Of a stretch of 64,000 nt of DNA, positions 13,101 to 28,100 are shown piece by piece. Position 1 is the first letter of the stretch. Every line of letters starts with the position of its first letter. The notes under the pieces were generated by a model that saw nothing but the letters and a program-made list of their open reading frames with translations, was not told the origin of the DNA and did not search any database. Made by a program: the position numbers and the translations under genes. Source of the stretch: Rallus limicola. Its lineage: Eukaryota; Chordata; Aves; Gruiformes; Rallidae. The stretch lies in the NCBI GenBank assembly GCA_022605955.1, contig JAKCOZ010000003.1:48236179-48300178 (forward strand), in the 5' to 3' direction.

Positions 13101-16100
13101 CAGTCTGGTACACGATGTGTACCAGGGAGCTCAGAGCAGTAGAAATGCATGTCAGATTCTGGAGACAGGAGAGAGAGGAGATGCGAGTTAGTAATGTGAA
13201 AGACACATAGAGAGAGCCACGATGGGTGGTGAGAATGACCAAGAGCTGAAAGACTACAGAAGGTAAATATTTGTTATCTCCTGTGTCACATCTATCCCTG
13301 TGAACCTAGACTGTAAACTCTTCATAGTCACAGGAACATAAGCATCATTTACAGAGGGGGCTGGAGGGAAAGGGTGAGCGTGGGCATATGGGCACAGAGA
13401 ACATACAAAGCTAGCTGAGAAATAGTGTTTATCAAGAGTAGGATTAATATATTTAATTTATTTAATCTAACACCTGTTTTTAAATCCACTTCACTTCCCT
13501 CATGTTCTGTAGGAGAACTGATCAGACCAAAGATCCATATAATGCAGAATATGGTACAGCCACCAGTGGACATATGGGACAGACTGTAAAATAGTTTAAG
13601 CATATAGCAACAGTCTTCTATCGTATTTTCTCTTACAGTTTTCATCTCAGGGATTTCCTTAGACACAAGTGGTGTATTTGTTTCAAGAGAATCTCTATTC
13701 CCTGTACAGTCACTGGAGCTCCAGTGCCATCCTCAGCTGCAGATACACATTGTTTCCATGGCACTGAGGCATAGACAGACACACGTTCAGTCCAGCCATG
13801 CTCCTTACCACATCAATCACATCGATCTTTTTAGACATACTAAAACACTTGAGAATAAGGGTTGTGAGGTTTTTTAATATTTAATTTGACCTCGGCATCT
13901 TGCTCTTCAGAATGCCAACAAGGCTCAGAGTTAAGTGAGTAATTTCATAAGTGATTTTTCAGTATGTATAATATTTAATTGATTTTCAAACCAACATTTA
14001 GACCTAGACTCTCCTAAATGTCCTGACTGAGTGGAACAAGTTCATGAAAATAGGAGTATTGCCTTGAAAGAAAGAAAAGACATTGGCTAAAATGCACAGT
14101 AATTCCTCTTTCCTTATACGAACCCCTACTTTCAGCTGCAGTCAGAAGACCAGTCCTTGGCTGAGAAAACAGTCAATATAAGATTATGTTTTACTGCTGC
14201 CATATAAATTAAACATCATTTGTTTTTAGGTGCCTGTAGAAAGCAATGCTGTCAATGTCACCATTTCAAATTTAAATGCTATGTCTTCATACATTGTTCA
14301 GCTCAGATGCACAGCCAAGGATGGTCTCCACTGTGTTTGCGTTTGGAGTAAAGAAATTATGGTCCCTCACAGTAAGTGCAATGTAGTTTTGTCCTACTGG
14401 GGAAAATATATGAATGTAAATGCTTGTTCAAATCTTGTATCATGAAACAGCATTGTCAGATACTGCTGAAAATATTGTCAAACTGATTCATATGAGTGCA
14501 TGTCTCCATCTTTTCCATGTTTACCAGAACTCACAAACAAACCAAGAATATCGTATACTAAAACTACAGAAATCTCTCCAGGCAGAAGAAGTGTTCTTCT
14601 GAAGTGGGAGGTAATGTTCAGTTTTAATCTGGGTACCTTCTGCATGTTCATGCTATTAGCTTTATTACTTTACAGGACAAAAATAGACTTTGTCATTGTA
14701 TTGAGACTACACTGTACAAGCAAAAGGCACTGAATACTGTACTGTCATTTCAGGATTCAGTGCATTTTTACATTGGTGTATTACATGATAGAAAGTAGCA
14801 AGGAAAAAATACATACATTTCTAAACTTGGAAAATTATTAAACCAGCAATCTCAGGGCTCAAAAATCATTGACATGAAATATTCTTTCCAATTTACATTA
14901 GAAATTGGTCTGCCTCAAGGTTGTGTCTTAGAATTAAGCTTTTCTTGACACTTCCTCCAAAGTCTTTATCACATATGAGGAACATGCCCTGGATTTCATG
15001 TGTTCCTAAGGACTAGTCACATTCTTGAGAGACCAAAAACTTTTAGAAAAGCTTGCTCTATCTACTAATTCACTAATTCAAAAGTGCAAATACATTATAA
15101 TCAGGATGGAAAAAGAGCCTCTGACTTACAAGAACAGTATCTCCCTGCAGCCTTCCCACAATGACATTTACATTTCAAACCTAGATGTCAGAGGCATCCC
15201 ATCTTCCACAGCAGGAGTCACTGTTGGCAGAGCAGTTAGTTTTACCAGCTGAAGTTCTTCTGGTCAGAAACAGAAAACCGACAGTTTTGAGCTTACAGTT
15301 GAGAGGCCCACAGGCAGTTCCAACGAGGAAGGTGTAACTAGAGACGTTTTGTGTGAAAACAAGTTCATTCTATCTGGATTCTGGGAGAAAGAGTATCTAC
15401 AAACTCCAAACTCCAAAAAGATTGCCATAGGGGACATGCCTGGCAGAAAGTAGAGACTGACAAGGTTTTTAAGTATCAGAGGATGTGGAAAGTTTTCTAT
15501 TGACCCCATGCATTTTCACTAAGGGTAAGAAAAGACAGCATAGGAAATGAATACCTCATCTTCTGATAAGGACAAGAGATCCCCTTTTTCCCTTATCTCC
15601 TGAGAAGAAGGCAGAGCTACACAGTAAATGATTCATTGTGTGATTAGAGCAACAGACCATACGTGCCAATTTAAATGTTATGCTAAGAGAATAAATTAGT
15701 CTTCATCTAAATGCTTTAGCTTTTAAAAAAGTGATATAGCTGGTATCAGGGCTAGAACCTTCGTTTGGTGTAACACACTAGTCTACTACACAAAATAGGG
15801 TGCAATGCCAAGTAACTTCAGCAAACATTGAAGGGTCAGGTAGAAGGAGACACTCAATAATAAACATGCTAAATGTAGAGGAAAAAAATATTTGGCCCTG
15901 CTGACATACTGAAATAAAGAAAACAGCCTAAAAATGTTAGAGGCCACAGCTCCCCCACCTTTGCTAATGTTCAGTGGGTAACCTTGAAGTAGCAGGCACA
16001 AGATAATTGACTTTGACTCTAACCACCCAACCAGGCAACATGTATTGCTTCACTGGCCACTGCTAATGCAGGGCCTCCTGTACAAGTTAGAACAGTGTCA

Positions 16101-19100
16101 GCCTTTTCCAGGCTCGTTTTGCTAGGCTAAGAAAGGTAAATTTTACTGGCTTCTTCTTGTGGGATAGACCTGTTACTTCAGATACCCTAGGATTTTTCCT
16201 GCCCAGAAAGCCTTTCCAGTTTCAAAGCCTGGTGAGAGAACCGTAATTCTATTTCCGCTGCAGCTTTTCCAGAGCTTCAGACATTGGCACCAACTCTTCA
16301 CTCCCTACCCTGGGGGAAAAACATCTGTTTCCATTTTAAAAGCTTCTAGCTTTAACAGAAATTCCTCTCAGCACAAGTGTCTCTGCCTTTTAAATTACTG
16401 AATATCATCCTGTCTGTATTACTCCAAAAGTATCCAATTATTTCATTAAGATAACCCAATCTCCCGGCTCTGTGGCATCTTCACACTATTAATTTTGTGC
16501 CAAGAAATAACTGACAAGCTTGATATCAGAAGTAATCCTTGCAATATTCACGAGCCTTTGTGCATTGAGTACCTATCTAGATTGCAGTAATTTCCATTTC
16601 TGTGCACTCATTTTCCAATCTCTCATTAAGATTAGTACAGGAAAATAATGAGTGAACCATCACCACCTAAAAAATTGTATCAATGGATATGTAACACGTT
16701 CCAGAGTTGTCGCATAATTACTAGCATTTATCCTCAAAGAGACCAGATGCCTACAGAACCTAGTAGATGAACATTCCCAGAGGCATAAACTGAAATTAAA
16801 CACCTCTCATTAACTTTCCAGTTCCTAATTATGAGGGGTATGTTCCAATGAAATGTAGAGAGTGTTACAGCTGCTTCACTGATGTTATTACTAATTGGAT
16901 ACACATAACTAAGATCTCAATTAAGCAAAACACTTAATCCTGTGCGTAAATCCTCTAATTTTAAGCGTGCTCTTAATTTTAAGGAAATGCTTTGCTTCAT
17001 TGATTCCTAATAACCTAATTAAACCAGTATGATTTTATCCCCATCATTAAAGGTGACACTTTGTTTGTACAATTTAATTCCTCTTGATTTTCTGCACAGG
17101 ACATAATAACATTTATAGAATAATAATCTTCTTCCTCTTACTAGGTAACCCAAAGTAAGAACATCATTGGATATTATGTTACTGTGGAAAGAATACCCAA
17201 CAGTTGCAGGGATTCACCAAATCGCATCTTTCTAGAGGACAGGAAAGTTCTTCTAAATCTCTCCATGGCTTATTATAGAGTTAATATTTCTGCCTATAAC
17301 AAAGCAGGAGAATCTCCACAAGACGTCTACATTGTCCCTGACATCTCTGCAACAGGTACTTACCTTATCACGTAGTAGAGATGTTTTATGAGCAATCTCT
17401 AGGCTACCTTTTGGCAGTCTTTGGATTAGAATAAAGCCTTTTCTTGAATATTTATTAGGCTGATATATTTGCATAGAGAAAGCCAGTATTATTTCTTAAG
17501 AAAGGATTCTTATAGAAGTTAACTAATAAATTAAGCAATTTAGTATTCTGTTTAGCAGTTCTTTTTTTCAAGCCAGAGAAATAATGTGCTAGAACTACCC
17601 ATCAACAGAGATTATGGAGTGTTCTCATAGTTAAGTAGGTGCCAGCAGTTTAAATGAAGTTTGCAGAAATGCACCTGAGTCTAAGGTTTGTGAGCTAAGT
17701 AACTATTAAGAGACCCAGCGCTGTCATTTATTTCAGCATTACCTCTACTGACTTATAGGAGGGGGAATAGGTAGGATGCATGTGTCATATTTCAATGGTG
17801 ATGCAAGCTTTTGTGATGCCTAAATACACAGTTTTGGGTGGGGTGTTGTTTTTTTTTTCATTTAAATAGTAAAGTAATTTAACAATGTTTTTCTTCTAAT
17901 ATGAGCTAGTGTCATTGCTATAATCCTGAGGTGTAGTTATTCCAACCTAGGAAAAACATCTCTTTTCCAAAGTCGTATCTAATTGGTTTTCTAGAATTTT
18001 CTAGCACACTCCACTCATTCTGTTATCCTTTGCTCTGCAAAATCTTGACAATTTGGTTTTGCCCTTACATTTGACTGGTTTAGCTGTGTTCTGATGAAAT
18101 ACATACTATTACATCAAGCCATTTTTTGATTGACAGCTACTTGATTACCAAAGTTCTTGGCCTGTTCTTCATAGGTCTTTCCAGAGATAGTGGTGTTCTG
18201 TCCATAATAGTTGTGTTCTATGCAGGTTCTCTGTAACTATCTATGAATTACTGGGAAGATACTTGTTTTAAGTGCATTCCCAAGATAAACTGCTTCTCAG
18301 TATGCACAACTTTTCCTCAGTTAGTACAGACATTTTCTTTAATTTTACATTATTATATTGACTTTTTTTCAGACAGGAGGTGAAATGGGGAGTTTTGTCT
18401 GATGCCACAAGATCCGCTTCTTATCCCAAAACAACAGGTTGCTCTTCTCCCCACTTAGTTTCAGTCAGAAAGTCTTTTCTAGATTGATAATCTGCTTTTA
18501 AAAATGCCAGAATGTTTAAGATCCTTGCAGAAAACACAATGGATATGAAATTATATAGGTTTCGTCCGTATTTAGCCTCTTCTCCTCCTCCCCAGGTAAG
18601 CACTATATCACAGTTGCTCTATGTATAACAATTAACAGGAGGTTATTTAGCAATGTCAACCTTCCTCTTCCTGAAGCTTGCAACAGCCATTTCCCCTTTT
18701 CCAATTATGGGAAATTAAAGGTCATGAACAGGAATTAACACTGCAGCTCCCTGAGACTATTGCAAAACACTAGATGTTAAGTTTCCTTTATTGACATACA
18801 AGTGAAAACCTTACTATACACCAGTCTCCTGCAATGATAACTACTTAATGGATAACCTTTGAAAAAGAAAAAAAAGTGAGAGAAGGCAAACAAGAGAGGA
18901 GAAAACTGCTTTCCTGTTTATCTCTAATGGTATATTTGTTCACAGACTTGCCTGGCCAAATCCATGTCAAACACCAGGGAACTAATGCAGTTGTCACCTG
19001 GACTCCAGAATACAATCCAAAATGTTTTGTGGTTGACTGGGGCACTGGTAAAGAGGACATGCGCATGAAAATAGTAACTACGGCTACTCAAAATTTCACA

Positions 19101-22100
19101 CTAGGTAACAGCAACCACCACATCTGCTTATGGAGGCATGATTTCATTTATTAGTTATTTTTGGTTAGAGAGAGTATGATTTTCACGCTGGTTTTAAGCT
19201 CATACTGAAGATCCAGGTAAGCATAAGATCTTATTTTTTGTCCAGCATTAAGATATCATCTAATTTTTAGCAACACCAAGGTCAGATAAAAAGGAGAGTT
19301 TTCAGTAGGACTCTCCTGGTCACAGCTGGGCAAGAAATGCAGTTAAGTTGCTGTCACTGGTGTGATGTCTCTCATCGATCACATTCCAGGCAGACCTACA
19401 CACTACTGGCTTTAAAAAAAAATAATTTCTCCTGTCCCTATGTAAATTTAACTTTATATCTAAAGTGCCTTGTTACAGTCTCCCTTGGATTACTTTTTTT
19501 TATCCCAATGGCTGTCCTTGTCAATGTCTTAGTTCTCAACTCCAGTATTCCTTTTACCAAGCTAGGCATGATGAACCTTAGCTGGGAATCCCTTTATGGG
19601 TCAGCCATAAAAAGTATTGATTAAAATTGTGTAGGTGACGCTTGCAAAGGCCATTCAGGACTGGATTTTATGTACAGTAGAGAACATTTAGTTTCAGAGC
19701 TCCATAAACGAAAGCACTGTTTTCCTTGGTCCTTCCACCACATCTGCACTGCCACACTACATCCAGTTGTTTTGCTTGGCTTTCCATGTGCTAGCTGAGG
19801 GGGGAATAGCTGTCCTTAGCTGTCCTTGAACTAAGACATCTCAGTTGTTTCAGTTCCCTACTTCTTCAAGCCCTCCAGAGTGAGATTATAAGTAGATTTG
19901 GCATCTTTAAAAGCCAACCTGTGTTACATCTTGTTCTGCTTTTGAAATAGTTTGTATTAAGCATGTAAAGACAGAGAAGAAAGATGCACATATTTTGTAC
20001 TCTTTGTAAAAGCACTGTAAATTTTACTATGCTTTGAGTCTCAGAAAGCAACTATATAGAAAAGCTATAAACTCGTGTCTCCTCCACTACTTTATCACTG
20101 ATAACTTTTCAGTAGATCCTGATGTGCCTTTATTTGTTTTCCAGATGTTTTTCAGCCATATAAGTTGTACAAAATAATAGTGCATGCATCTGATGTGTGT
20201 CAGTGTGAAAATTTCACAAGATATGAAAAGACTTTTGGAGCGACCCACTTTTACTCAGTTGAAGGAGGTATTCCTCCCCCTTATACAACCTCATCACTTA
20301 CACTTCTTCTGCAGCAATAGAAAGAAATCCTACAAAGCTTCTTTGCCACATAACAGCATCCTCCAGTTAGCAACGCCTTTGGTCCTAGCAGTTACCCGCC
20401 AGAAGTAAATGTCCTGAATGTTGTTGCTTACCGATAGGTCCACAGGAATACTATTGTTACCCATGACATTACCAAAATAACAGAAAGAAAAGAAAGAAAG
20501 GGTAACTAAAGAGTTAGTTACTACTAATTCTAGCTCAAGCTTAACTGTGGCCAAAGTCATGTTTCCCAATCCAAATTTGATTGAGGGAAAGTTGGTAAGA
20601 AGTTTGTAATTTCTGCCTATATATTGCAAGTTGAAATTGGTGCAGCTGTGGCTATTGTAGTAAGAGTGTCTGTAGTGAGATAGTCACAATTTCTACCTTG
20701 GTATTGCTCAAGGTGAGGTGTTTTTATTCTATGGGATTTCTCCTTTCTCTTCTACGCTTTACATTATATTTATGACAACTAGAATCAGGCAAGAATAGTT
20801 TTAGGAAGCAGCTAGGTTTCAGTCTTGGTGTCTATTGCACAGGTTTCGATGCAGTAGTTTAATTATTATCCGATTTTTAAGTTCCTAGGACAGGTCCCAC
20901 CAACGTGACAATACTGAACATCAGAAAGCATTCTGCACTTGTGAAGTGGACTGAAATAGCTGCTGAAGACTGTCAGGGCTTTCTCCAGGGATACAGGATC
21001 AGCTACACAGACTCATCTAGGAAGAAGTCTGAGCGTAAGTCACTGTGGCTCAGGGCAATTCCGAAAACAGAGCCACAACTGAAAAGCTTTGTCCAGATCA
21101 TTAAGTGCTGTTGCAGCACACTAGCAAGTTACTCAGATTTCTGCAGGAACTGAGTGCTTTTAAAGATCAGCTTGTGGTTACTTTTAATGCTCTAGGTGGT
21201 CCTATGAATACTTAGGATTTTATTAATATTTAATTTAAGATTATATATATAAGAAAATACTTCTTTAAATCTAGTTTCTTTAAAAGGATTCTAAGACTAC
21301 AACAGGATTCTCTAGTAACACTGAAAGGAAGATGTATGCTTTCTGTATTTCTGAAGGTATTAAGATTTCAGTCACAATATTTTTATGTATCATTGCAATT
21401 TGACTCTGAGCCTTTCTACAGGAGGTTCTTTTTTGAACTCAATTAGCAAGGAATATAGTTTGGTTTTCTTAATTGTTTTCAAATACACTACTTTATTTTT
21501 AGAAACGTTTTCTTAAACTGATAATTTAGTGTGTGTAAGAACAAAGGATGAAACTTCTACACATTGAAGTAAATAGTTGTAAGCTCAAACCACTTGAGTT
21601 TTAAAAAAAAATCCTCATGCTTCATTCAATAAACTTTTTTTCTGGTCTGCAGTTGAAAGTCTTCTTGCCATAAAAAATATTAACTTTGTGCATACCGACT
21701 TTCAAATGAAGTTAAAGACATGCTATGGAAGCCAAATAGCACCTAAGACTACACAAAGGGGATAGCAAGGGTTCTATAATTCATGTCTTTACAGGGCCAC
21801 AAACAGTTACAAAAGCTTCAAGTACACAGTGTTAGCAGGAGGTTTGGCAACATCTTGGGGAAGCAGGGGGAGAAAGGGGATCTATGCAACCCCAAATAAC
21901 TACTGGAAAACACAGGAGGATACAGAAGGGGAGTGTCCAGGACTGAACCTATTTTTCCCCCTCTGCCCTAACCACTGCATACAATAGTGACACAACACCA
22001 GACTTCAGTGACACAACATTGCCATGTTTTCCAGGGAGGAAGAATAATTTTATTGCAGAATTTGGGGAAATGAACCCTATAGGCTGCAGCACCATTACCT

Positions 22101-25100
22101 CTTCTATGAAGAACCTAATGCACAGTGGCAAACTTGAAAATTAATTTCTGCCCTGTTAAAAGCATCACTGCTGGTGTTATTCTGGCAGGGGTAAAGTAAC
22201 TACACTGTCAGAAAAGAAAGGTTGTGCTGAAAGCCCCACAAAGCAATGAAGCAGAATGTATGGCCATTTTTGTGTCCAGAATAACATGTAGTGGCACTAA
22301 GGTGAATAACTACAGAGTACTGTAGTGAGTATAAAGCGTGTGAGAGGGCCCAGTCCCTACATAAGCTATTACAGCCAGCATGAAAACCACTGTTGAGTCT
22401 TCTGCAGTCACCACCTGTGTTAAATGCTCATGATTTTTACCTTGGGACTTAAAATATGCCTAAGTATTTGAGGGGTGGGGGTTGGCAGGGTGGGGGGGAG
22501 GGGGAGACCTTGTATCCATCCAAAGAATGCTGTGGCTTCCTCCAGGTCAGGATTAGGGCACAGAAATTTTGCCCTAGAGAAAGACAACCATCAGGGTTTG
22601 CCTAACAGTCTCCTTCACCAGCCCCTCTTGTGTTTCAGCTGTCACACTCAATTCTTCTACCACAAGTTACCATCTTACCGGGCTGAAGGAAAAAACCATC
22701 TACCGTGTGCAGATTTCAGGATTCACTAATGCTGGAGAAGGACCAGCGACTCTTTCACAACCCTTTAGCACTCTAAAATACGGTACTGGGGAAGCTCTAT
22801 TTGCCTGCTTTACACCAGTCCTTGCTTTATGCGCTACAAGTGGCATTATCCTCTACTCTTCCATGCTTTTCAAGCGCTCATGCACAAGATTTGCTATTCA
22901 GTCCTTAGTCACTGATGGCAAACATGATGGACAACACGATTTTTTCTTTGTTAAACTATGCGTCGCAGAACAATTCTGCCTGTAATTTCATTACCTAACA
23001 TGCTGGGAAGACTTAGCTAAGATTCCTCATCTCTGAAATGCTTTCTGACCTTTTTATGCTAGCTGTATGTATTTATCTTTATTGTTGATTCCTGTCTCAA
23101 CAATCTAAATATCCTGCTTGTGAACCAGTTAAATTTGGTAGTCCTGCTCTTGGCTAAATCCTGAGCAACCAAGTAAAACTGGTTTGCAATTACATCTCTA
23201 GGCCATTAACTGTAACAAAAAAAGTCTCTTTCAATTGCTCCTATTGTGAGTGACAGCTAATCAAAGTACCTTTTTTTTTTCTAATAATTTAAATACATTT
23301 TATACAACAGGTCCTATAGTTTGCTGGTAAAAGCTTGCTCTTTTCAAAGGTGTCTGGATAGCATTATGAAGATCAATGCATTTATAAAGTCTCATACATT
23401 GTATCCATATAGGGTTGGCTAAACATGGACTCTTAAACATTTTTAACACCTTATCAGTTAAGCTAAATCTAACATTGCAGTAGACACTTTTGTTTGTTTG
23501 TTTGACTGCAGCTTCACTCAATTTAATCTTTCTAAAGGAGAAAAAAAAAAGAAAACAGGCTGAGATGGTATCAGCCACAGGAAAAGTAACTTGTGAAATT
23601 CAGAGACAGGAGTATGCAAATATGTTCTCCCCACTACAGCTTTTTTATATTAAGTGAAAGAGGTTAAAAAAAACCCAAAACCAATCCCAACTGAACAGTC
23701 AAAAGTGTAAAGCAGAAAGAAGAAGGAAAGAAATTAAAATTCTGCCTTGAAATCAAAAGAGTTTCTCCCCCTTCCTCCCCGCACTGACATTCTTTCTCCT
23801 GTCAACATAAGAAATTAAAGTTTTCTGCAGGACTTAATCCATGCATCCCACTGATGTGTATTTGGATAGGATTCATTTTTTCATTAAAAATAACAAAAAT
23901 GCAATGTTAATTTAATGCAACATTAAAAAAATTCAAGTAATCATACTGAATTTAAATGTTACATTTAGCATTTCCCCCTCCCCCCCTCTTCATCCCATCA
24001 TTTCACAGGTTACTTAATCCATTGGAATAACCTCAGGTTTCTTTATCATTAAAGCTTTTTTCAGCAACAAAACAATTTGCAGCTTTTACAAATACCTTTT
24101 AAAACAAAATCAAATAACTGATTTTTAAAAAGAAATTTTTGTTGGTGGGTGCATAGAAAAACACAAGCTGCTTTTTACAAATACCATTTGTCAGTATCAG
24201 CAACACTATCATGTACTGACCACACTTTCCTGGTGCTATTTTGAAACTTTTGATTTAGCTATCTGTAAAGAACACCTCAACCCCAACCTGCTATTCACAT
24301 CACAGACTGCTTTGGTTCCTGTGTTAGCAGCACTAATGTCACTGCCTGAGCACTTCTTCAACCTTCATTAACCTTTCAAGCACTTGATCTTCAGGGAGGT
24401 GGGGTGATGGTGACAAGAGTCTTGAGCAGGTAATAATATAAGCAATAGGAGATGTAGGCTCACAGCAAGGGCTGACAGACAGCTGCCTGCAGATAAAATT
24501 ACCTAATGATCCTGACAGGTGGAGAACAGCAACTACCAAATACAGAAACCATATATTATTATCAGGATCAGGTAGGATCTCCACTCCCCACCCTCCAAAA
24601 AAAAAAAAACCAAACCACCAAACACAAACACAAACTAAATCCTTCTAGTAAAACGTGATCAGATCAAAAGCCACTTTCAGTCAGTTTTTTATGATGTCAG
24701 GGCCTTCATCAAGGTCCTGACCTATTAAACAAGCTAGACCTCCTATAATAACACAGAGAATAGGAATACTTTGCCAATTATAAAATGTTTCTTTGGATGC
24801 TGGACATCAGAATCCAGCACATGTATCTATATATCTTTAAAATCCAAACTGGAAGGCCTCTGACACTATCACACACTCCCCCCTCCTACCACCCCTCCGA
24901 AATGCCAGGTCTTGTTTTAACTAGATTTCACATGAAATATCAGAACATGTATAAAGTTTGACTTCTGTTTGAAATATTTCTCTTGCTGAGGCAATATGGC
25001 CTTTCTGTATTTCATACCGTAAGTCTGATTTAATCTCTCTGTTTCCCATCAGATCAAGGAGAATTTGAAGGTTTTGTGACTGTTCTTTGCCTCAGCATGC

Positions 25101-28100
25101 TGTTGGTTCTGGTGTTTGCACCTCTCACTTGCTCTCTGGTGCTCAAAAGGTAAGTAAGGAATATTGGCTGAAGCTTTTAGCAGCACTTTTGATTTGCTTA
25201 ACCTCAACTTTCATGGCACTGGGGCTTTTTCTTCATTAAGAGCAACACAACTCAAAAAGCAGTACAAAAGCCACCCCACTCATTTACACAGTGAGAGGAA
25301 TTACAAACCACTGCAAGCTGATTAATACAGTTCATCAAAAGTCTTTAACCTTTTGCTTTTGACACACTTATCTGACTAACTCCTGTCTCAAGCACCCTTG
25401 AAAGGAGATAGCAAGGACCATTTTTGACAGTGGAAAATAGGTTCTATATATGGAAAAAGCATGCATTTGGATATTTTTCTCTATCATTTCTAACTGATAA
25501 TCACATCTCTTCTGTTGAAATGCAAAAATAAATTTGAGCAGCATATAAAAATTGATGTTGCCATCTAAGCAATTTCCTGCAAGCACATTTGGATGTTAGC
25601 TGCATAAATTATGCACATAATGAGAAGGCATAATGGATGGATGAGTAGAAAGAAGAGAGAATAACAAGGGTGCCTGTAAGATATAGATGAGGTCCTCTTA
25701 TTTTAAGAGAAACTGTTCCCTGCAGTAATACACTCTCCTCAAACTACCCTGAGGTACAGTATCAGGAGTATACACTTCCACAAAAAAAAAAAAAGGATTG
25801 CAAATGTGTCTTAATACTCATTTTTTCTGCTAAAACTAGTTGCATACTACCATTCATACTACTATTTTGATGTCCTATAACACCTCCTTCCCTTTTTCTC
25901 CTCTTTACAAACACTCGCCTCAGAAGCTGAAAGAAGAGCTGCTAAAGGACAGAACAGACTGACCATACTGCCCGTGGCTTGAAAGCCATACAGGGTGACA
26001 TAGTTCACTTTAGCTTATACGTCAGGCTTAGCTCCTGCCCTTGCCACTGGGAAAAAAAAAAGACCATGCTCCACACGATGTCTCCTGTGCACTTTCCTTT
26101 TCAGATTTTACTTTAAGTTGCTCTTTATCTGATAGAGCCTTTTTACCAAGTACTTCAGAGACTTACTCAGAACTTCTGACCTAGAGCAAACGTCACTATG
26201 TTAAACCATCATCCTTCATTGTCTAGGCCCATTAGGAAAACTAAAAAAAAGACCCCAAAACAACCCAAACCAAAACAAGACAATACACAGAGGCCTGGTG
26301 TAGCACTACAAAATAGCAATTAAATATGTAGTAGCATTGAACACCTGGAACTTAGACAAGGCATTCGAAAGATCACCTCATCTCAATTACCTGCTTGATA
26401 TGTAAAAAAGGACTCACCAGCCAAACCATCTTCATAGGATCAGCAAGGAGGTACAGTAATTTAACAGCCTCCAGCTTCACCTCAAAACACAGCCTAAACA
26501 GATGCAAAGTACCTTACAGCTAAGGAAGTCTAGATTTGATTTGAAAACAAGACAGCACAGAAGTCAACACTAAGGCAGGGTGATGGGCTGCATAACCTCC
26601 TACAGTCTCTCACATCTATGTTGAGGTTTTTTCCTATGAAGGTGACTCATTGCCCAGAGCTCACAGGGGGGTGCTCTGAGAACAGTTAATGTCAGGGAGG
26701 TGGTCAGCTCAAAAACTCTGAGATGTTCTCCCTCAGCACCCACAGAAGACAGTGATGAACACTCAGGGGTGATAAATCCAGTCAGCTCAGCAGAAACTCC
26801 TTTGGAAATTCCTATCCACCCCACTGCTGCCCCTCCTCAAGGAAATCACAGCAGAACCCCAGCCAGCCTGGGGCCAGCACCAGCATCCTTCTCAGGAAAA
26901 AACAGGAGGATAATGACTGAGGTGGTGCCCATGTCAGGAGGGGCCCAAGGAAGCTGCAAAGCACAGCAGCTTGTTGCCACTTGTGTTGGTTTTGAGCACC
27001 CAGGTGCAAGGAAGGAGCTTGAAAAGGTGGCTCGGATGAGATAAGTAGATGGCTGAAACCCATCGGTACAGCTTGACTGGCAAACTCAGCTCTACCTTAC
27101 AAACCCTGTCCCCTAAGGCAGAAGCAGCTGATGTGAGTTTTTAGTAAAGTGTGTTTCTGTTCTGTTAGGTGAAACAGTGAGGTATTGTGTATCACGGAAC
27201 CAAACTCAGAACAGTCAGAAAAGAACCGAGCTGTGATGTGCCCCCTGTTCTGGACTGTGGGTACCAGGGATGTGCTGTCATTGCACAGAAGCTCAAAACA
27301 GCAATGGCTTACTCTTCATTGAGGGAAAGCAAGCTTCTCATTAGAAGTCCCAAAGCAAATACTTTCTAAAACAAACTTCCTCCTTTGTGTCCAGGAATCC
27401 TCAGGAAGATGGCGGTTTTGTGGAAATGATAGTGAATTAGGAATACACACTGGTTGAAAATAGGGAGAGAACATTTCCAGCTACTGTCACAGTTCCTTTG
27501 TCCTTTTACAAAGATGCTAATCACTAACACAGCATTTCAGTGTACCAAGACTGGTGTGCAGTTTTTAATTGGCATGGTGCTTAACAGGCATTTTATAACA
27601 TCTCGTTTTGATGATCTTGAAAATATCAACAAAATGTTGTGTATAAATGGTAGATAATTTAATGCATACAAAATGTCAATTATTTAACCTGACAATGATT
27701 CTTTACAGACTGAAAATATCATGCTGGCCCAGTGTACCAAGTCCAAGAAACAGCAGTGCCCTCCAAGATATGGCAAGTACTCTTCTGATGGTGTGAAAAA
27801 CACAAGGGAGATCATAGAATCATAGAATAGTTGGGTTGGAAGAGACTTCAAGATAAGGATACCTGGCTTTCAGGACTGAAGTGCCTGGAAATCATCTGTT
27901 ACAATGAGGTTGCTGGAGAACATATTACTCACTTTCGCCCATTATTGTATTGATTTGCTTTTCCCTCTCCTTACCTCTTCTGCTTTTAAACTAGTTTCTG
28001 GTCAAGTTTTGCTGACACCTGATACTAGAAGTTCTTCCTCTAGGACACCTCAGTTTATCTCCCAAACCTCAAACTGCCATCCATTATGTTTTTTGGAGCC

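Noticed and set aside
12884..13210. 108-codon open frame in receptor intron 5
   Set aside because: No domain, no splice context and no repeat-family similarity; consistent with chance.
20881..20893. Acceptor AG at 20887-20888 for receptor exon 11
   Set aside because: It would shift the frame; the AG at 20892-20893 keeps it.
27773..27782. Ordinary GT donor (gtactc) for the box 1 exon
   Set aside because: Using it puts a TGA directly after the junction with the last exon, whereas the GC donor gives an open frame.
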